Assembly: GCA_017531845.1 (NCBI GenBank) | Contig: JAFXKI010000011.1 | Location: 181,146-245,145, forward strand | Length of the DNA stretch: 64,000 nucleotides | Source of the DNA: Opitutales bacterium | GTDB taxonomy: Bacteria > Verrucomicrobiota > Verrucomicrobiia > Opitutales > UBA953 | Direction: 5' to 3' | Part shown: one piece after another, positions 53,993 to 63,822 of the stretch | Layout of the letters: the number at the start of each line of letters is the position of its first letter | How positions within the stretch are numbered: position 1 is the first letter of the stretch | Notes under the pieces: generated by a model | Database searches by the model: none | Told to the model about the DNA's origin: nothing | Seen by the model: only the letters and a program-made list of their open reading frames with translations | Translations under genes and position numbers: made by a program

Positions 53993-54421
53993 TCAATACT
54001 TTTCGAGCTGTTCTTTGCTGACAAAGCGGCAATGAATCGGAAGTTTCGTGTCGGCAAGGCGCATAGCTTCACGCGCAGCGGACAGAGGGACACCGGACAC
54101 TTCAAAAAGCATCGTTCCCGGACGCACGACTGCGCACCAGTATTCGACATTCCCTTTTCCGGAACCCATTCGGACTTCGGCGGGCTTTTTCGTGACCGGC
54201 TTATGCGGGAACACACGCATCCACATTTTTCCTTTACGCTTGAGCGAGCGGGAAATTGCGACACGAGCCGCTTCGAGCTGAGCCGCCGTCATGCGGCAAC
54301 GCTCCAAAGCCTGAATTCCGAATTCACCGAAAGCAAGCTGGTTACAGGAAGTCGCGTTCCCGTAAATGCGCCCTTTTTGGACTTTCCGGTATTTCGTGCG
54401 AGAGGGTTGAATGTTAGGCAT
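53993..54421 (-). CDS. rplP: Ribosomal protein L16
   Basis: 142 residues with PSRTKYRKVQKGRIYGNAT and MRVFPHKPVTKKPAEVRMGS. Normal length. Confidence 0.97.
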   Translation of the reverse strand: MPNIQPSRTKYRKVQKGRIYGNATSCNQLAFGEFGIQALERCRMTAAQLEAARVAISRSLKRKGKMWMRVFPHKPVTKKPAEVRMGSGKGNVEYWCAVVRPGTMLFEVSGVPLSAAREAMRLADTKLPIHCRFVSKEQLEKY

Positions 54422-54449
54422 AGTATTATGTCCTTATTCTTGGTTTCAA

Positions 54450-55079
54450 TTAGATTTCGGGCTCTTTTGTGCAAACCCAGCACTTGATCCCGAGTTTACC
54501 GTAAACGGTATGTGCTTCGGCGAACCCGTAGTCGATATTTGCACGTAGAGTGTGCAACGGCACGCGACCGACGCGAGACGATTCAACGCGGGCGATTTCC
54601 GCACCGCCGAGACGACCTGCAACGCGAAGACGAATCCCTTCTGCGCCCGCATTCATCGTGCTTTGGACAGCCTTCTTCATTGCTCGACGGAAAGATACGC
54701 GGCGTTCCAACTGAAGCGCGATATTTTCCGCGACCAATTGCGCAACGAGATCCGGCTTTTTGATTTCTTGAATATCGAGAATGACTTCGCGTCCGGCAAT
54801 TTTCTCAATGTCTTCACGCAGCTTTTCGAGCTCTCCGCCCTTACGACCGATGACGACACCCGGGCGAGCCGAGTAAATCTTCACGCGGATACGAGAACCG
54901 GCGCGTTCAATGAAAATTGTCGGGACTCCTGCCTGACGGAGTTTTTCATGAAGAAACTTACGAATCGCATAGTCGTTCTTCAAGAATTCCGGGAACGTTT
55001 TCTTATCCGCATACCAACGGGAATCCCAATTGCGGCGGACGGCAAGACGAAAGCCGATCGGATTTGTTTTTTGACCCAT
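54450..55079 (-). CDS. rpsC: Ribosomal protein S3
   Basis: 209 residues with MGQKTNPIGFRLAVRRNWDS, the KH motif PGVVIGRKGGELEKLRE and C-terminal GRVPLHTLRANIDYGFAEA. Ends soon after the core, without the long tail some bacteria have. Confidence 0.97.
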   Translation of the reverse strand: MGQKTNPIGFRLAVRRNWDSRWYADKKTFPEFLKNDYAIRKFLHEKLRQAGVPTIFIERAGSRIRVKIYSARPGVVIGRKGGELEKLREDIEKIAGREVILDIQEIKKPDLVAQLVAENIALQLERRVSFRRAMKKAVQSTMNAGAEGIRLRVAGRLGGAEIARVESSRVGRVPLHTLRANIDYGFAEAHTVYGKLGIKCWVCTKEPEI

Positions 55080-55098
55080 AATCGAAATTATTCGGAGG

Positions 55099-55434
55099 TT
55101 ATTGTTTATCGCTCAAAACGATGGTGATATGGCTCGTCGACTTGCGAATCGGATGAGCACTACCCTTCGCTGCAGGACGGAAACGCTTCAACACCGGACC
55201 TTGGTTAACCATTGCGGCAGAAACGACGAGATCTTTAGCGGAGAGATTGTTATTGTTTTCCGCATTCGCAATCGCGCTATTGAGCGTCTTCAAAAGAAGA
55301 CGTGCAGACTTGCGCGGAATGAAGCGGAGGAGGTCCGCCGCTTGAAGCGCGGGAAGACCTTGAATTTGTCGAGCCACGTCGCGCACCTTCTGAGGCGTCA
55401 TACGGGCAAACTTAGTGATGGCTTTAACTTCCAT
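55099..55434 (-). CDS. rplV: Ribosomal protein L22
   Basis: 111 residues with MTPQKVRDVARQIQGLPALQ and VNQGPVLKRFRPAAKGSA, whose loop lines the exit tunnel near the macrolide site. Confidence 0.97.
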   Translation of the reverse strand: MEVKAITKFARMTPQKVRDVARQIQGLPALQAADLLRFIPRKSARLLLKTLNSAIANAENNNNLSAKDLVVSAAMVNQGPVLKRFRPAAKGSAHPIRKSTSHITIVLSDKQ

Positions 55435-55453
55435 TGTCCGGAATTAGCTAAAA

Positions 55454-55807
55454 TTAAATGGTTTTCAATTTGACCGTATCGCCGGTCTGAATCGTTTGAT
55501 TATTTTCAAGAGACGTGATTAAGGCAACTGCTCGGTTTTGCTCTGCGGAGACGATAATAACTTCTGCGACAGACTCAGCACCGCGGTTAACGCGGCAACG
55601 GGCACCCGTGCAAAAGTCGGAATCGTATCCGGCATCAACAAGAACGACATCAACCGAACGTCCGGCAAATACGGAGACAACCGAAGCCTCATTTGTTTCG
55701 GAAATCGAAACATTGATGCTCTCGGCATTCAATCCGCTCGCGCTCCCCAGGCAGAAAGCCGGGAACGCGAAAGCGGAAAGAACCGTAGCCGTGAATCCTT
55801 TAATCAT
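55454..55807 (-). CDS. Exported protein of unknown function inside the S10 operon
   Basis: A 117-residue protein encoded between rpsS (5 bases away) and rplV (19 bases), where bacteria normally have nothing. It begins MIKGFTATVLSAFAFPAFCLG, a signal peptide, and the rest is beta-rich with CTGARCRVNRGAESVAEVII and ending IQTGDTVKLKTI. That C-terminal pattern recalls small beta-barrel (SH3/FlgT-C-like) domains of exported Verrucomicrobiota proteins. The frame is intact and shares the operon's spacing, so it is surely translated with it. Confidence 0.8.
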   Translation of the reverse strand: MIKGFTATVLSAFAFPAFCLGSASGLNAESINVSISETNEASVVSVFAGRSVDVVLVDAGYDSDFCTGARCRVNRGAESVAEVIIVSAEQNRAVALITSLENNQTIQTGDTVKLKTI

Positions 55808-55812
55808 CGGAA

Positions 55813-56088
55813 TTAGACAGCCTTCTTAGTCGGAGCCGTATGGTGTTTGAAGGAACGCGTCGGCGCAAATTCGCCAAGTTTATGTCCGACCATATTTTCC
55901 GTGATATAGACGGGCAAGAACTGCTTTCCGTTGTGAACGTTGAGATTAAGCCCGACAAAGTCCGGCGTAATCGTCGAACGGCGCGACCAGGTCTTGATGG
56001 GCTTGTGATCACCGCTCTTCTGAGCAGCCAACACCTTGTCCATCAAGGACGGTTCGACGTAGTAACCTTTTTTGATTGAACGTGCCAT
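55813..56088 (-). CDS. rpsS: Ribosomal protein S19
   Basis: 91 residues with [34 protein letters not shown] and [16 protein letters not shown]. Starts 6 bases after rplB. Confidence 0.97.
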   Translation of the reverse strand: MARSIKKGYYVEPSLMDKVLAAQKSGDHKPIKTWSRRSTITPDFVGLNLNVHNGKQFLPVYITENMVGHKLGEFAPTRSFKHHTAPTKKAV

Positions 56089-56094
56089 TGTCTA

Positions 56095-56952
56095 TTAGCC
56101 CTTCTTAACTTTGCGCCCATTACGACGAACAATAATATGAACGTTCGAGGGCTTGGATTTGATACGGGTCGGGAAGCCTTTCGCGAGCTGTCCCCACGGC
56201 GAGCTGAGATGCTGACGACCGCCGCCGCCCTTGGATTTACCCTGACCGCCGCCGTTCGGGTGGTCGACAGGATTCATCACCATACCGCGAACACGCGGAC
56301 GGCGACCGAGCCAGCGATTGCGACCGGCTTTCCCCAAAGAACGATTTTGGTGCTCGGAGTTACCGACCTTTCCTACCGTCGCGCGGCAATTTGCGTTTAA
56401 GTAACGCTGTTCGCCGGACGGCATCTTAATGATTGCGAGATCACCTTCAATCCCGAGAAGCTGTGCTGCGTTCCCGGCGGAGCGGGCAATGCGGGCGCCC
56501 TGCCCGGGTTCCATTTCGATCGCATGGATATCCGTTGCCGGCGGGAGATAGCGCAATTTCACGGAAATACCGGGAGTAAACTCTTCAACCGTTCCGGAAG
56601 CAGAGATGATCTGATCGCCGACATTCAAGCCGTTAGGAGCAAGAATATAGGCTTTTTCCCCGTCCGTATACTCAATCAAAGCGATGTTTGCAGAGCGGTT
56701 CGGATCATATTCAAGAGCGAGAACCGTCGCGGGAACGTCGAGCTTTGCACGACGAAAATCGATGCGGCGATAAAGTTTCTTGTGTCCTCCTCCACGGCGG
56801 CGAGAAGTGATGCGACCGTAGCAGTTACGTCCCTTAGGATTGTGGATGGATTCCACAAGGTCCTTTTCCGGACGCTTCTTGGAAAGCTCCTGCTTATTGC
56901 GGACAAGAAAACGCTGTCCGGGTGTAAGCGGGCGATTGGATGCGAGTGCCAT
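56095..56952 (-). CDS. rplB: Ribosomal protein L2
   Basis: 285 residues with GRITSRRRGGGHKKLYRRID and RGMVMNPVDHPNGGGQGKSK, which holds the peptidyl-transferase-centre His. Normal length. Confidence 0.97.
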   Translation of the reverse strand: MALASNRPLTPGQRFLVRNKQELSKKRPEKDLVESIHNPKGRNCYGRITSRRRGGGHKKLYRRIDFRRAKLDVPATVLALEYDPNRSANIALIEYTDGEKAYILAPNGLNVGDQIISASGTVEEFTPGISVKLRYLPPATDIHAIEMEPGQGARIARSAGNAAQLLGIEGDLAIIKMPSGEQRYLNANCRATVGKVGNSEHQNRSLGKAGRNRWLGRRPRVRGMVMNPVDHPNGGGQGKSKGGGGRQHLSSPWGQLAKGFPTRIKSKPSNVHIIVRRNGRKVKKG

Positions 56953-56970
56953 TTTCGGTATCCTCTACTA

Positions 56971-57258
56971 TTAAATGAGTTCGATTTTGTCGCCCTTCTT
57001 GAGGGTAACAATCGCTTTCTTAACGTCCGGAGCCTTAATGATCTCTCCGCGTTTCGTGCGGGACATCTTTTGCTTGCCCTTGGCATTAAGAATGTTAACG
57101 CGCGTCACGGTTACCTTAAACTGAGCCTCAACGGCAGCGGCAACGTCCTTGCGATCAGCGCAGGGATAGATTTCGAAGACATATTTATTGTCTTCCGCGA
57201 ACGCAGCCGTCTTTTCAGAGACGAGCGGACGCTTGATAACACTGTATGCAGGTTTCAT
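56971..57258 (-). CDS. rplW: Ribosomal protein L23
   Basis: 95 residues with VIKRPLVSEKTAAFAEDNKY and FKVTVTRVNILNAKGKQK. Forms the nascent-chain docking site at the tunnel exit. Confidence 0.96.
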   Translation of the reverse strand: MKPAYSVIKRPLVSEKTAAFAEDNKYVFEIYPCADRKDVAAAVEAQFKVTVTRVNILNAKGKQKMSRTKRGEIIKAPDVKKAIVTLKKGDKIELI

Positions 57259-57272
57259 TCTTGAAAATCTCC

Positions 57273-57896
57273 TTATTTAACGCGTTCAAGAATCTTGTTC
57301 AAGCCCTGTTCGCTAACAAGAACCTGGTCAAACGAAACGAGGTCAAGCGCATTGAGCGTATCTGCTTCAACACAGGAAACGCGGGCAATATTTCGCGTAG
57401 CGAGAGCCGCATTTTCATCCCAGGCATCAGCCACGACAAGGAGCTTGCCCTTCGGGAAAACCTTGGAGAAAACACCGCTCATCGTCTTTGTCTTTCCGTC
57501 TGCGGACACAAGGCGTTCGATAACATTCAAGCCACCTTCAGATGCGAGATCAACGAGTGCGCGCGAAAGAGCAAGTTTCTTGACGTTTGCCGTGATGGCT
57601 TTGGACCAATCGCGGGGGCGCGGGCCGAAAACAACACCACCCTTGTAAAGCTGGGGAGCGCGCTTGTCGCCGTGACGAGCACCGCCGGAGCCTTTTTGGG
57701 GTCCCTGTTTCTTGCCGGACCCGGCGACTTCGCCATAATCCTTGGTCTTGGCATTCCCCTGACGGAGGTTCGCCTGATAAGCGATGATTGCCTGCTTCAA
57801 CGCAGCAACACCCTTGCCTTCTTCGAGAGCCGGGAACGCTTCAAATTCCTTTTCGGAGAAAGAGCTACCGTCAACCGTGTAAACTTTAAGTTTCAT
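57273..57896 (-). CDS. rplD: Ribosomal protein L4
   Basis: 207 residues with the tunnel loop region GSGKKQGPQKGSGGARHGDK followed by RAPQLYKGGVVFGPRPRDW. Confidence 0.96.
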   Translation of the reverse strand: MKLKVYTVDGSSFSEKEFEAFPALEEGKGVAALKQAIIAYQANLRQGNAKTKDYGEVAGSGKKQGPQKGSGGARHGDKRAPQLYKGGVVFGPRPRDWSKAITANVKKLALSRALVDLASEGGLNVIERLVSADGKTKTMSGVFSKVFPKGKLLVVADAWDENAALATRNIARVSCVEADTLNALDLVSFDQVLVSEQGLNKILERVK

Positions 57897-57917
57897 AACT
57901 TCGGTGTCCTTTCCTTA

Positions 57918-58553
57918 TTATTTCGCTTTTTTCGCTTCGCGAACAAAAACCAAATCACCGTTTGCTCCCGGGAACGATCCCTTAATGAGAATCAGATTTT
58001 GGTCTTCCAAAACTTTCACAACCGTCAAATTTTGGACGGTGCGGCGAACTTGTCCCATGTGACCGGGCATATCTTTGCCCTTGAAAACGTGACCCGGTGT
58101 TTGGCGCATACCGATGGAACCCGGACGACGGTGCATCATATGCCCGTGAGAATCCGGCTGTCCCGCTTGGTTGTGACGCTTAACGTTACCTTGGAAACCA
58201 CGTCCTTTCGTCGTTCCGATAACGTCAACAATCTGACCTTCCTTGAAAGTCGCGACCGTGAGGACATCCCCGACCTTATATTCGGGGGCTTTGTCGTCAA
58301 AGCGGATTTCTCCGAGCACAGAGTGCGGATCAATTCCGGCTTTTTCGAAGTGACCTTGAACCGGCTTGGTCAAGCGTTCTTTTTTCTGAGTGCCGTAGGC
58401 AATTTGAACGGCGTTGTATCCGTCAGACTCAACAGTCTTGACTTGGACTACAGGGCACGGACCCGCTTGAACTACAGTCACGGGAACGAGTGTATTGTTC
58501 CCGTCGTAGATTTGGGTCATCCCAATTTTTTTGCCAATCAGTTGTAACTTCAT
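57918..58553 (-). CDS. rplC: Ribosomal protein L3
   Basis: ATG 58553 (MKLQLIGKKIGMTQIYDGNN) gives 211 residues; a longer frame to 58589 lacks family support. Contains GTTKGRGFQGNVKRHNQAG and RRPGSIGMRQTPGHVFKGK. Confidence 0.96.
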   Translation of the reverse strand: MKLQLIGKKIGMTQIYDGNNTLVPVTVVQAGPCPVVQVKTVESDGYNAVQIAYGTQKKERLTKPVQGHFEKAGIDPHSVLGEIRFDDKAPEYKVGDVLTVATFKEGQIVDVIGTTKGRGFQGNVKRHNQAGQPDSHGHMMHRRPGSIGMRQTPGHVFKGKDMPGHMGQVRRTVQNLTVVKVLEDQNLILIKGSFPGANGDLVFVREAKKAK

Positions 58554-58703
58554 AGCTAAGAGGCAGGTGGAGTTTAATTCCGTTTGCACAGACCTGCTTT
58601 AGGCTGCATAAATCAGTATGTTAGTGATCTAATTCTCTTACAGACCTAACGCAATCCGAATAAACGAAAATATACGGTTTATGTTTAATCGGTTAAGCGG
58701 GAA
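58554..58703. other. 150-base gap between rpsJ and rplC
   Basis: AT-rich with no gene. It is by far the largest gap in the S10 cluster and probably holds an internal promoter or an S10-leader-type control region for rplC onward, but I see no decisive hexamers. Confidence 0.4.
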
Positions 58704-59012
58704 TTAGACATTGATTGAAATATCAACGCCCGCGGGAAGGTTCAATTTTTTCAGTTCATCGACGGTCTGTGCCGTCGGTCCGATGATGTCGATCAGGCGC
58801 TTGTGTGTGCGCTGTTCGAATTGATCCATCGACTTTTTGTCAACGTGCGGGGAACGGTTAACCGTCCAGCGTTCGATTCCCGTCGGCAGCGGCACGGGAC
58901 CCGAAACACGGGCACCGGTACGCTTGGCGGTTTCAACGATATCGCCCGCAGATTGATCAATGACGCGATAGTCAAAGCCTTTCAGTTTAATGCGGATTTT
59001 TTGAGCGCTCAT
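58704..59012 (-). CDS. rpsJ: Ribosomal protein S10 (NusE)
   Basis: 102 residues with [18 protein letters not shown] and [20 protein letters not shown]. Follows fusA directly; tuf, often between them, is absent. Confidence 0.97.
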   Translation of the reverse strand: MSAQKIRIKLKGFDYRVIDQSAGDIVETAKRTGARVSGPVPLPTGIERWTVNRSPHVDKKSMDQFEQRTHKRLIDIIGPTAQTVDELKKLNLPAGVDISINV

Positions 59013-59048
59013 AGTTGTGCGTTTTGTAAAGTGTTATTAGAACCGCGC

Positions 59049-61196
59049 TTAGGAACGAGCCGGCGCGCGGGATGCGGTTTCAACGATTTCCTTCAAAACA
59101 TTGGCGGGAACCTGTTCAAAGTGATCCGGTTCCATCGTGTAGGAAGCGCGCCCCTTGGAAAGGGAGCGAACGTCCGTCGCATAACCAAACATGGTTTGAA
59201 GCGGTACAAATGCATTAATCGTGCAAACACCGTTCTTCGTTTCCATGTTCTGAATCTGACCACGGCGGCGATTCAAGTCGCCCATGATATCGCCCTGATA
59301 TTCTTCCGGCGTAACCACTTCGACCTTCGTGATCGGCTCAAGCAAAATCGGGGACGCATTCTTCATCGCATCCTTCAATGCAAAGATACCCGCCATACGG
59401 AACGCCATTTCGTTCGAGTCGACTTCGTGGTAAGAACCGAACACGATACGTGCCTTGAAGTCGATGACCGGATAACCGGCAATCGTCCCGTTGTTGGCTG
59501 CTTCCTGAATACCTTCGGTCGTCGGCTTAATGTATTCTTTCGGAATGACACCGCCAACAATTTCATTGATGATTTCAATGCCCTTGCCCGGATTCGGTTC
59601 GATCTCGATTTCGGCGTGACCGTATTGACCGCGACCGCCGGACTGGCGAACGAATTTACCGATCCCGCGTGCAGGTCCGGTGATTGTTTCACGATAGGAA
59701 ATTTGCGGACGTCCCGCCTTCGCATCAACCTTGAACTCACGGCGGAGACGGTCGACGATAATGTCGAGGTGGAGCTCGCCCATACCGGAAATAATGGTTT
59801 GTCCGGTTTCCTGGTCGGAAGAAACACGGAAGGTCGGGTCTTCTTGAGCAAGGCGTTGCAAGCCGATGGAGAGCTTTTCCTGGTCTGCCTTAGTTGCCGG
59901 CTCAATGGACATGGAAATAACCGGTTCCGGGAACGACGGCGGCTCGAGAACGGTATCTTCTTCGCGAGTGCAAAGCGTATCCCCGGTAACGATTTCTTTC
60001 GGACCGATAAGCGCACAAATATCTCCGGAATACGCGGTGTCGATTTCTTCACGATCCATTGCCTTCATGATCATGAGTCGGGAGACACGTTCCGTCTTAC
60101 GCGTGCGCGGATTGTAAAGTGCATCACCTTTCTTGAGGGTTCCGCGGTAGAGGCGGAAGAACACGAGCTGTCCGACATACGGGTCAGACCAAAGCTTGAA
60201 GCACAGACCGATCGGTTTTTCATTGTCATCCGGTTCGATTCCGACTTCAGTTGCTCCGTCATCCTTAAATGCCTTCATCGGCGGAAGGTCGAGCGGGGAC
60301 GGGAGATAGTCGACAACAGCGTCAAGAACCATTTGAACGCCCTTGTTCTTAAAGGAAGAACCCGGAATAACACCGACAAAGTTCAGGGAGAGGGTCGCCT
60401 TCCGGATTGCGACTCGAAGTTCGTCTGCAGTAATTTCCTGACCGTCAAGATATTTTTCGGCGATGGTGTCATCGAAATCGGAAACCGCTTCGATGAGGGC
60501 TTCGCGATATTTTTCATAGTCTGCCTTGAGATCCTCGGGAACGTCCGTTTTTGCATACTTCATACCCTTCGGGTCGTTATCGTCATAGACATAAGCCACA
60601 CCTTTTACAAGGTCAACGAGTCCCGCAAACGTATCTCCGGCTCCAATCGGAATAAAGAGCGGATGTGCGTTCCCGCGGAGTTTTTCACGGATACCGTTGA
60701 CGGCATTGAAGAAGTCTGCACCCGTGCGGTCCATCTTATTGATGTAGGCAATGCGCGGAACGCTATACTTGTTCATCTGGCGCCAAACGGTTTCAGACTG
60801 AGGCTGAACACCGGCAACCGCACAGAAAACAGCAACGGCACCGTCGAGAACGCGGAGAGAGCGTTCAACTTCGGCCGTAAAGTCAACGTGACCCGGAGTA
60901 TCGATAACGTTCAGGCGGTGCGGGATTTTAGCAAAAGGACCGTCAGCAACTGTCCACCCGCAGGAAACTGCCGCGGACGTAATCGTAATACCGCGTTCCT
61001 GTTCCTGCTCCATCCAGTCCGTAGTTGCGGCGCCTTCATGGACTTCACCCGTTTTATGAATAACACCGGCGTAAAACAGGATACGCTCAGACGTCGTCGT
61101 TTTTCCGGCGTCAATGTGAGCCGCGATCCCGAAGTTGCGGGTGTATTCGAGCGGCGTGCCGCGGGAAGAGGAATTTTTGGCGGAAAGTGTTGCCAT
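59049..61196 (-). CDS. fusA: Elongation factor G
   Basis: 715 residues. GTPase domain with AHIDAGKTTTSERILFY (P-loop), RGITITSAAVSC (switch I), DTPGHVDF and NKMDRTGADF; then domains II-V with GMGELHLDIIVDRLRREF. It drives ribosome translocation. Located between rpsG and rpsJ in the str operon. Confidence 0.97.
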   Translation of the reverse strand: MATLSAKNSSSRGTPLEYTRNFGIAAHIDAGKTTTSERILFYAGVIHKTGEVHEGAATTDWMEQEQERGITITSAAVSCGWTVADGPFAKIPHRLNVIDTPGHVDFTAEVERSLRVLDGAVAVFCAVAGVQPQSETVWRQMNKYSVPRIAYINKMDRTGADFFNAVNGIREKLRGNAHPLFIPIGAGDTFAGLVDLVKGVAYVYDDNDPKGMKYAKTDVPEDLKADYEKYREALIEAVSDFDDTIAEKYLDGQEITADELRVAIRKATLSLNFVGVIPGSSFKNKGVQMVLDAVVDYLPSPLDLPPMKAFKDDGATEVGIEPDDNEKPIGLCFKLWSDPYVGQLVFFRLYRGTLKKGDALYNPRTRKTERVSRLMIMKAMDREEIDTAYSGDICALIGPKEIVTGDTLCTREEDTVLEPPSFPEPVISMSIEPATKADQEKLSIGLQRLAQEDPTFRVSSDQETGQTIISGMGELHLDIIVDRLRREFKVDAKAGRPQISYRETITGPARGIGKFVRQSGGRGQYGHAEIEIEPNPGKGIEIINEIVGGVIPKEYIKPTTEGIQEAANNGTIAGYPVIDFKARIVFGSYHEVDSNEMAFRMAGIFALKDAMKNASPILLEPITKVEVVTPEEYQGDIMGDLNRRRGQIQNMETKNGVCTINAFVPLQTMFGYATDVRSLSKGRASYTMEPDHFEQVPANVLKEIVETASRAPARS

Positions 61197-61218
61197 AACG
61201 TTATCGACAAAAAGTTAA

Positions 61219-61701
61219 TTAGTTGTTGCCCCAGCGAAGGTGAGCGAACGCACGGTTCGCCTGCGCCATCTTGTGGGTTTCTTCGCGTTTTTTAACAACC
61301 GATCCCGTGTTGTTGTAGGCATCGATAAATTCTGCAGCGAGAGACTCCACCATCGGCTGTCCTTTGCGACCGGCAGCCGCGTTCACGAGCCAACGGAAAG
61401 CCATGCTCGTTTGGCGTTCATGAGAAATTTCAACGGGAACCTGATAGGTTGCACCGCCGACACGGCGGCTTTTGACCTCCAGTTTCGGACGGCAGTTTTC
61501 CAAAGCACCCAGGAGAAGCTCCATAGGATCGCCCTTTTCAAGTTTTTCGCTGACGCGTTCAATCGCACCGTAAACGATGCGCTGAGCAACCGTCTTTTTG
61601 CCGTTTTTCATAACGACATTAATCAGCTGGCTCACCAGCGGGCTGTTATAACGGGAATCCGGCTTGTGCGGGTTCTTAGTGGCTCGACGACGACGAGACA
61701 T
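61219..61701 (-). CDS. rpsG: Ribosomal protein S7
   Basis: 160 residues with DSRYNSPLVSQLINVVMKNG and RKGQPMVESLAAEFIDAYNN. Binds the 16S 3' domain and, in many bacteria, represses its own operon. Confidence 0.97.
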   Translation of the reverse strand: MSRRRRATKNPHKPDSRYNSPLVSQLINVVMKNGKKTVAQRIVYGAIERVSEKLEKGDPMELLLGALENCRPKLEVKSRRVGGATYQVPVEISHERQTSMAFRWLVNAAAGRKGQPMVESLAAEFIDAYNNTGSVVKKREETHKMAQANRAFAHLRWGNN

Positions 61702-61723
61702 GATCTTTTTCCTTCTTTAAAAA

Positions 61724-62104
61724 TTATTTACCGGCTTTCGGGCGCTTAACACCGTACTTGGAGCGGCTGCGGCGACGTTTTTCAACCCCGGCGCAATCCA
61801 ACGGCCCGCGAACGATGTGATAACGTACACCCGGCAAGTCCTTAACACGACCGCCGCGAACGAGCACGACGCTGTGTTCCTGAAGCTTGTGCCCTTCGTC
61901 CGGAATGTAGGAAATGACTTCGACACCCGTCGTAAGACGCACTTTCGCGACTTTACGCTGAGCCGAATTCGGCTTTTTCGGCGTGCGGGTCATAACCTGA
62001 ATGCACACGCCGCGTCTAAACGGAGAGCAATTCAAGGCGGGTGATTTCGACTTGATGTTGGCTTTATTCCGCGGCTTGCGGACGAGTTGATTAATCGTTG
62101 GCAT
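61724..62104 (-). CDS. rpsL: Ribosomal protein S12
   Basis: 126 residues with [19 protein letters not shown] (the Lys changed in streptomycin resistance is the wild-type Lys here) and [16 protein letters not shown]. First gene of the str operon. Confidence 0.97.
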   Translation of the reverse strand: MPTINQLVRKPRNKANIKSKSPALNCSPFRRGVCIQVMTRTPKKPNSAQRKVAKVRLTTGVEVISYIPDEGHKLQEHSVVLVRGGRVKDLPGVRYHIVRGPLDCAGVEKRRRSRSKYGVKRPKAGK

Positions 62105-62322
62105 TGAAGCTAAACTAAAAATTTGAATGAATAGGAACGGCTATTAATAACTTTTTTGCGTTCCCGCGCAAGCTCTTTTTCAAAATTTTTTGAATTTTTT
62201 CTTGATTCCCGATAAGAAAGCCTCCTGCGAGACTTTTTCCCGCACAAGATTTCCGCTTCGCAAAGACACGTTCCCGCGATTTACGCTTGTTCCCGACGCC
62301 CTTTCCTGCAAATCTTCACAAT
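62105..62322. other. Divergent regulatory region between rpsL and nfeD
   Basis: AT-rich near rpsL; must hold the promoter of the str operon (minus) and of nfeD (plus). Two octamer copies (near 62160 and 62270), both in the same orientation. No convincing hexamer pair identified. Confidence 0.45.
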
Positions 62323-63801
62323 ATGAAAAGTGCTTTTTTCGGGATTCTCACCCTCCTTCTCGGAATGTTTTCCGTGCTCGCCGAACCGTCAGCCCCGACG
62401 GGTAACGTTCTCGCGGCACCAATAAGTGAAGCGAAAAAAATCATTGTCGTTCCCGTACGCGGCGAAATCAATAACGCCAACTGGTATATTTTTCGCCGCG
62501 GCGTGAAAAAGGCTCTTGCCGACCGCGCAGACGCGCTCGTTCTCGATATCGATACGCCCGGCGGAGACCTTGCCGTAACGCTCGACTATATTTCCGCTTT
62601 GCAAAAGTTCCCCGGCAAAACCCTCGCCTTCGTCAATCCCGATGCCATTTCCGCCGGTGCTTACATTTCGGGAGCCACGCAAAAAATCTTTTTCGCTCCC
62701 GACGGAAAAATCGGAGCCGCCGCCGTCGTTTCCGGCAACGGCGAAGATGTCGATAAAACCATGAAAATGAAAATTGACTCTTATCTCGCCGCACTTACGA
62801 AAACATTTTCCAAAGAAAACCCGCGCCGAGCCGACGTTTTGCGCGCGATGTTCGACGCCGATTACGTTTTAAAAATCGACGGAGAAGTTTTGAAAGACCG
62901 CAACGGAGATCCCGTAAAACCGGCGGGAACGCTACTTACACTCACGGCGGAAGAAGCGATGCAGCCTGTCGGAACTCCCGCCGCTCCGCTTTTCGGAGCC
63001 GGTATCTACGATAACATCGACGCAATGCTCGCCGCCGAGTTTGCGGGAACGCCGTATTCCGTCGAAAAAATTGAACCCCTCGGGCTGGAACGCTTTGCAC
63101 AACTTGCCGCGCCGTTTCTTCCTATCTTGCTCGGACTTGGCATGCTTCTGATTTTTATCGAAATCAAATCACCGGGCTTCGGCGTTCCCGGAATCTCCGG
63201 CATCGCGCTCATCGGGCTTTATTTCGCGCTCCAGCACGCGGCAGGGCTCGCCGGCTACGAAGGCGTTCTGCTCTTTTTCGCCGGAGTTGCCCTGATCCTC
63301 GTCGAAATCTTCCTCCTGCCCGGCGTTTTTGTATTCGCGATCGCCGGCATCGCCTGCATCATCGGAAGCATTTTTTGGAGCGGTGTCGACATTTGGCATC
63401 TCCCCGACGGATCTTACGATTTCGACTGGGAGATGCTGTCCACTCCGCTTGAGCACTTGGGACTGACGGTTGTAACGATTTTTGCGGCAACGCTTCTCGC
63501 GTGGAAACTCCTCCCGGCAAAATGGTTCCGCGACAAAATTGTTTTGCAAAACAAAGTCGGAGAACTCGAAGACACCCGCGTCCAAGGCGCACGCTCCCGA
63601 AGCGAAAATCTTCCCGAAATCGGCGCCACGGGAACGGCTCTGACGGATTTTCGTCCGCTCGGCATCGTTGAAATCGACGGACACCAGTTCGAGGCCTCCG
63701 CCGAAAGCGGCGCCATTCAACGCGGGAACGCCATCACGGTCGTCGGCTTTCGCGACTTCGAGCTCATCGTTCGCAGAACCGACGGATCGCTTTCCCGCTA
63801 A
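62323..63801 (+). CDS. NfeD-family membrane serine protease
   Basis: ATG 62323 (MKSAFFGILTLLLGMFSVLA) gives 492 residues. A signal peptide is followed by a ClpP-class protease domain (about 40-240): IPVRGEIN-like strand, LDIDTPGGDL and the nucleophile Ser in AISAGAYIS near residue 109. Four or five membrane helices (about 270-410) and a C-terminal OB-fold NfeD domain (GATGTALTDFRPLGIVEIDG) follow. This is the long NfeD1b layout, involved in membrane quality control, usually beside a stomatin-like gene, which is not within the window. Confidence 0.9.
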   Translation: MKSAFFGILTLLLGMFSVLAEPSAPTGNVLAAPISEAKKIIVVPVRGEINNANWYIFRRGVKKALADRADALVLDIDTPGGDLAVTLDYISALQKFPGKTLAFVNPDAISAGAYISGATQKIFFAPDGKIGAAAVVSGNGEDVDKTMKMKIDSYLAALTKTFSKENPRRADVLRAMFDADYVLKIDGEVLKDRNGDPVKPAGTLLTLTAEEAMQPVGTPAAPLFGAGIYDNIDAMLAAEFAGTPYSVEKIEPLGLERFAQLAAPFLPILLGLGMLLIFIEIKSPGFGVPGISGIALIGLYFALQHAAGLAGYEGVLLFFAGVALILVEIFLLPGVFVFAIAGIACIIGSIFWSGVDIWHLPDGSYDFDWEMLSTPLEHLGLTVVTIFAATLLAWKLLPAKWFRDKIVLQNKVGELEDTRVQGARSRSENLPEIGATGTALTDFRPLGIVEIDGHQFEASAESGAIQRGNAITVVGFRDFELIVRRTDGSLSR

Positions 63802-63822
63802 ATCTTTTCTTTTTATAAAAAC

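Noticed and set aside
58803..61295. 830-codon plus-strand open frame
   Set aside because: It is antisense to fusA, which has every EF-G motif; the translation is rich in R, N, H and F with no family resemblance. Biased codon use in the real gene leaves the opposite strand open.
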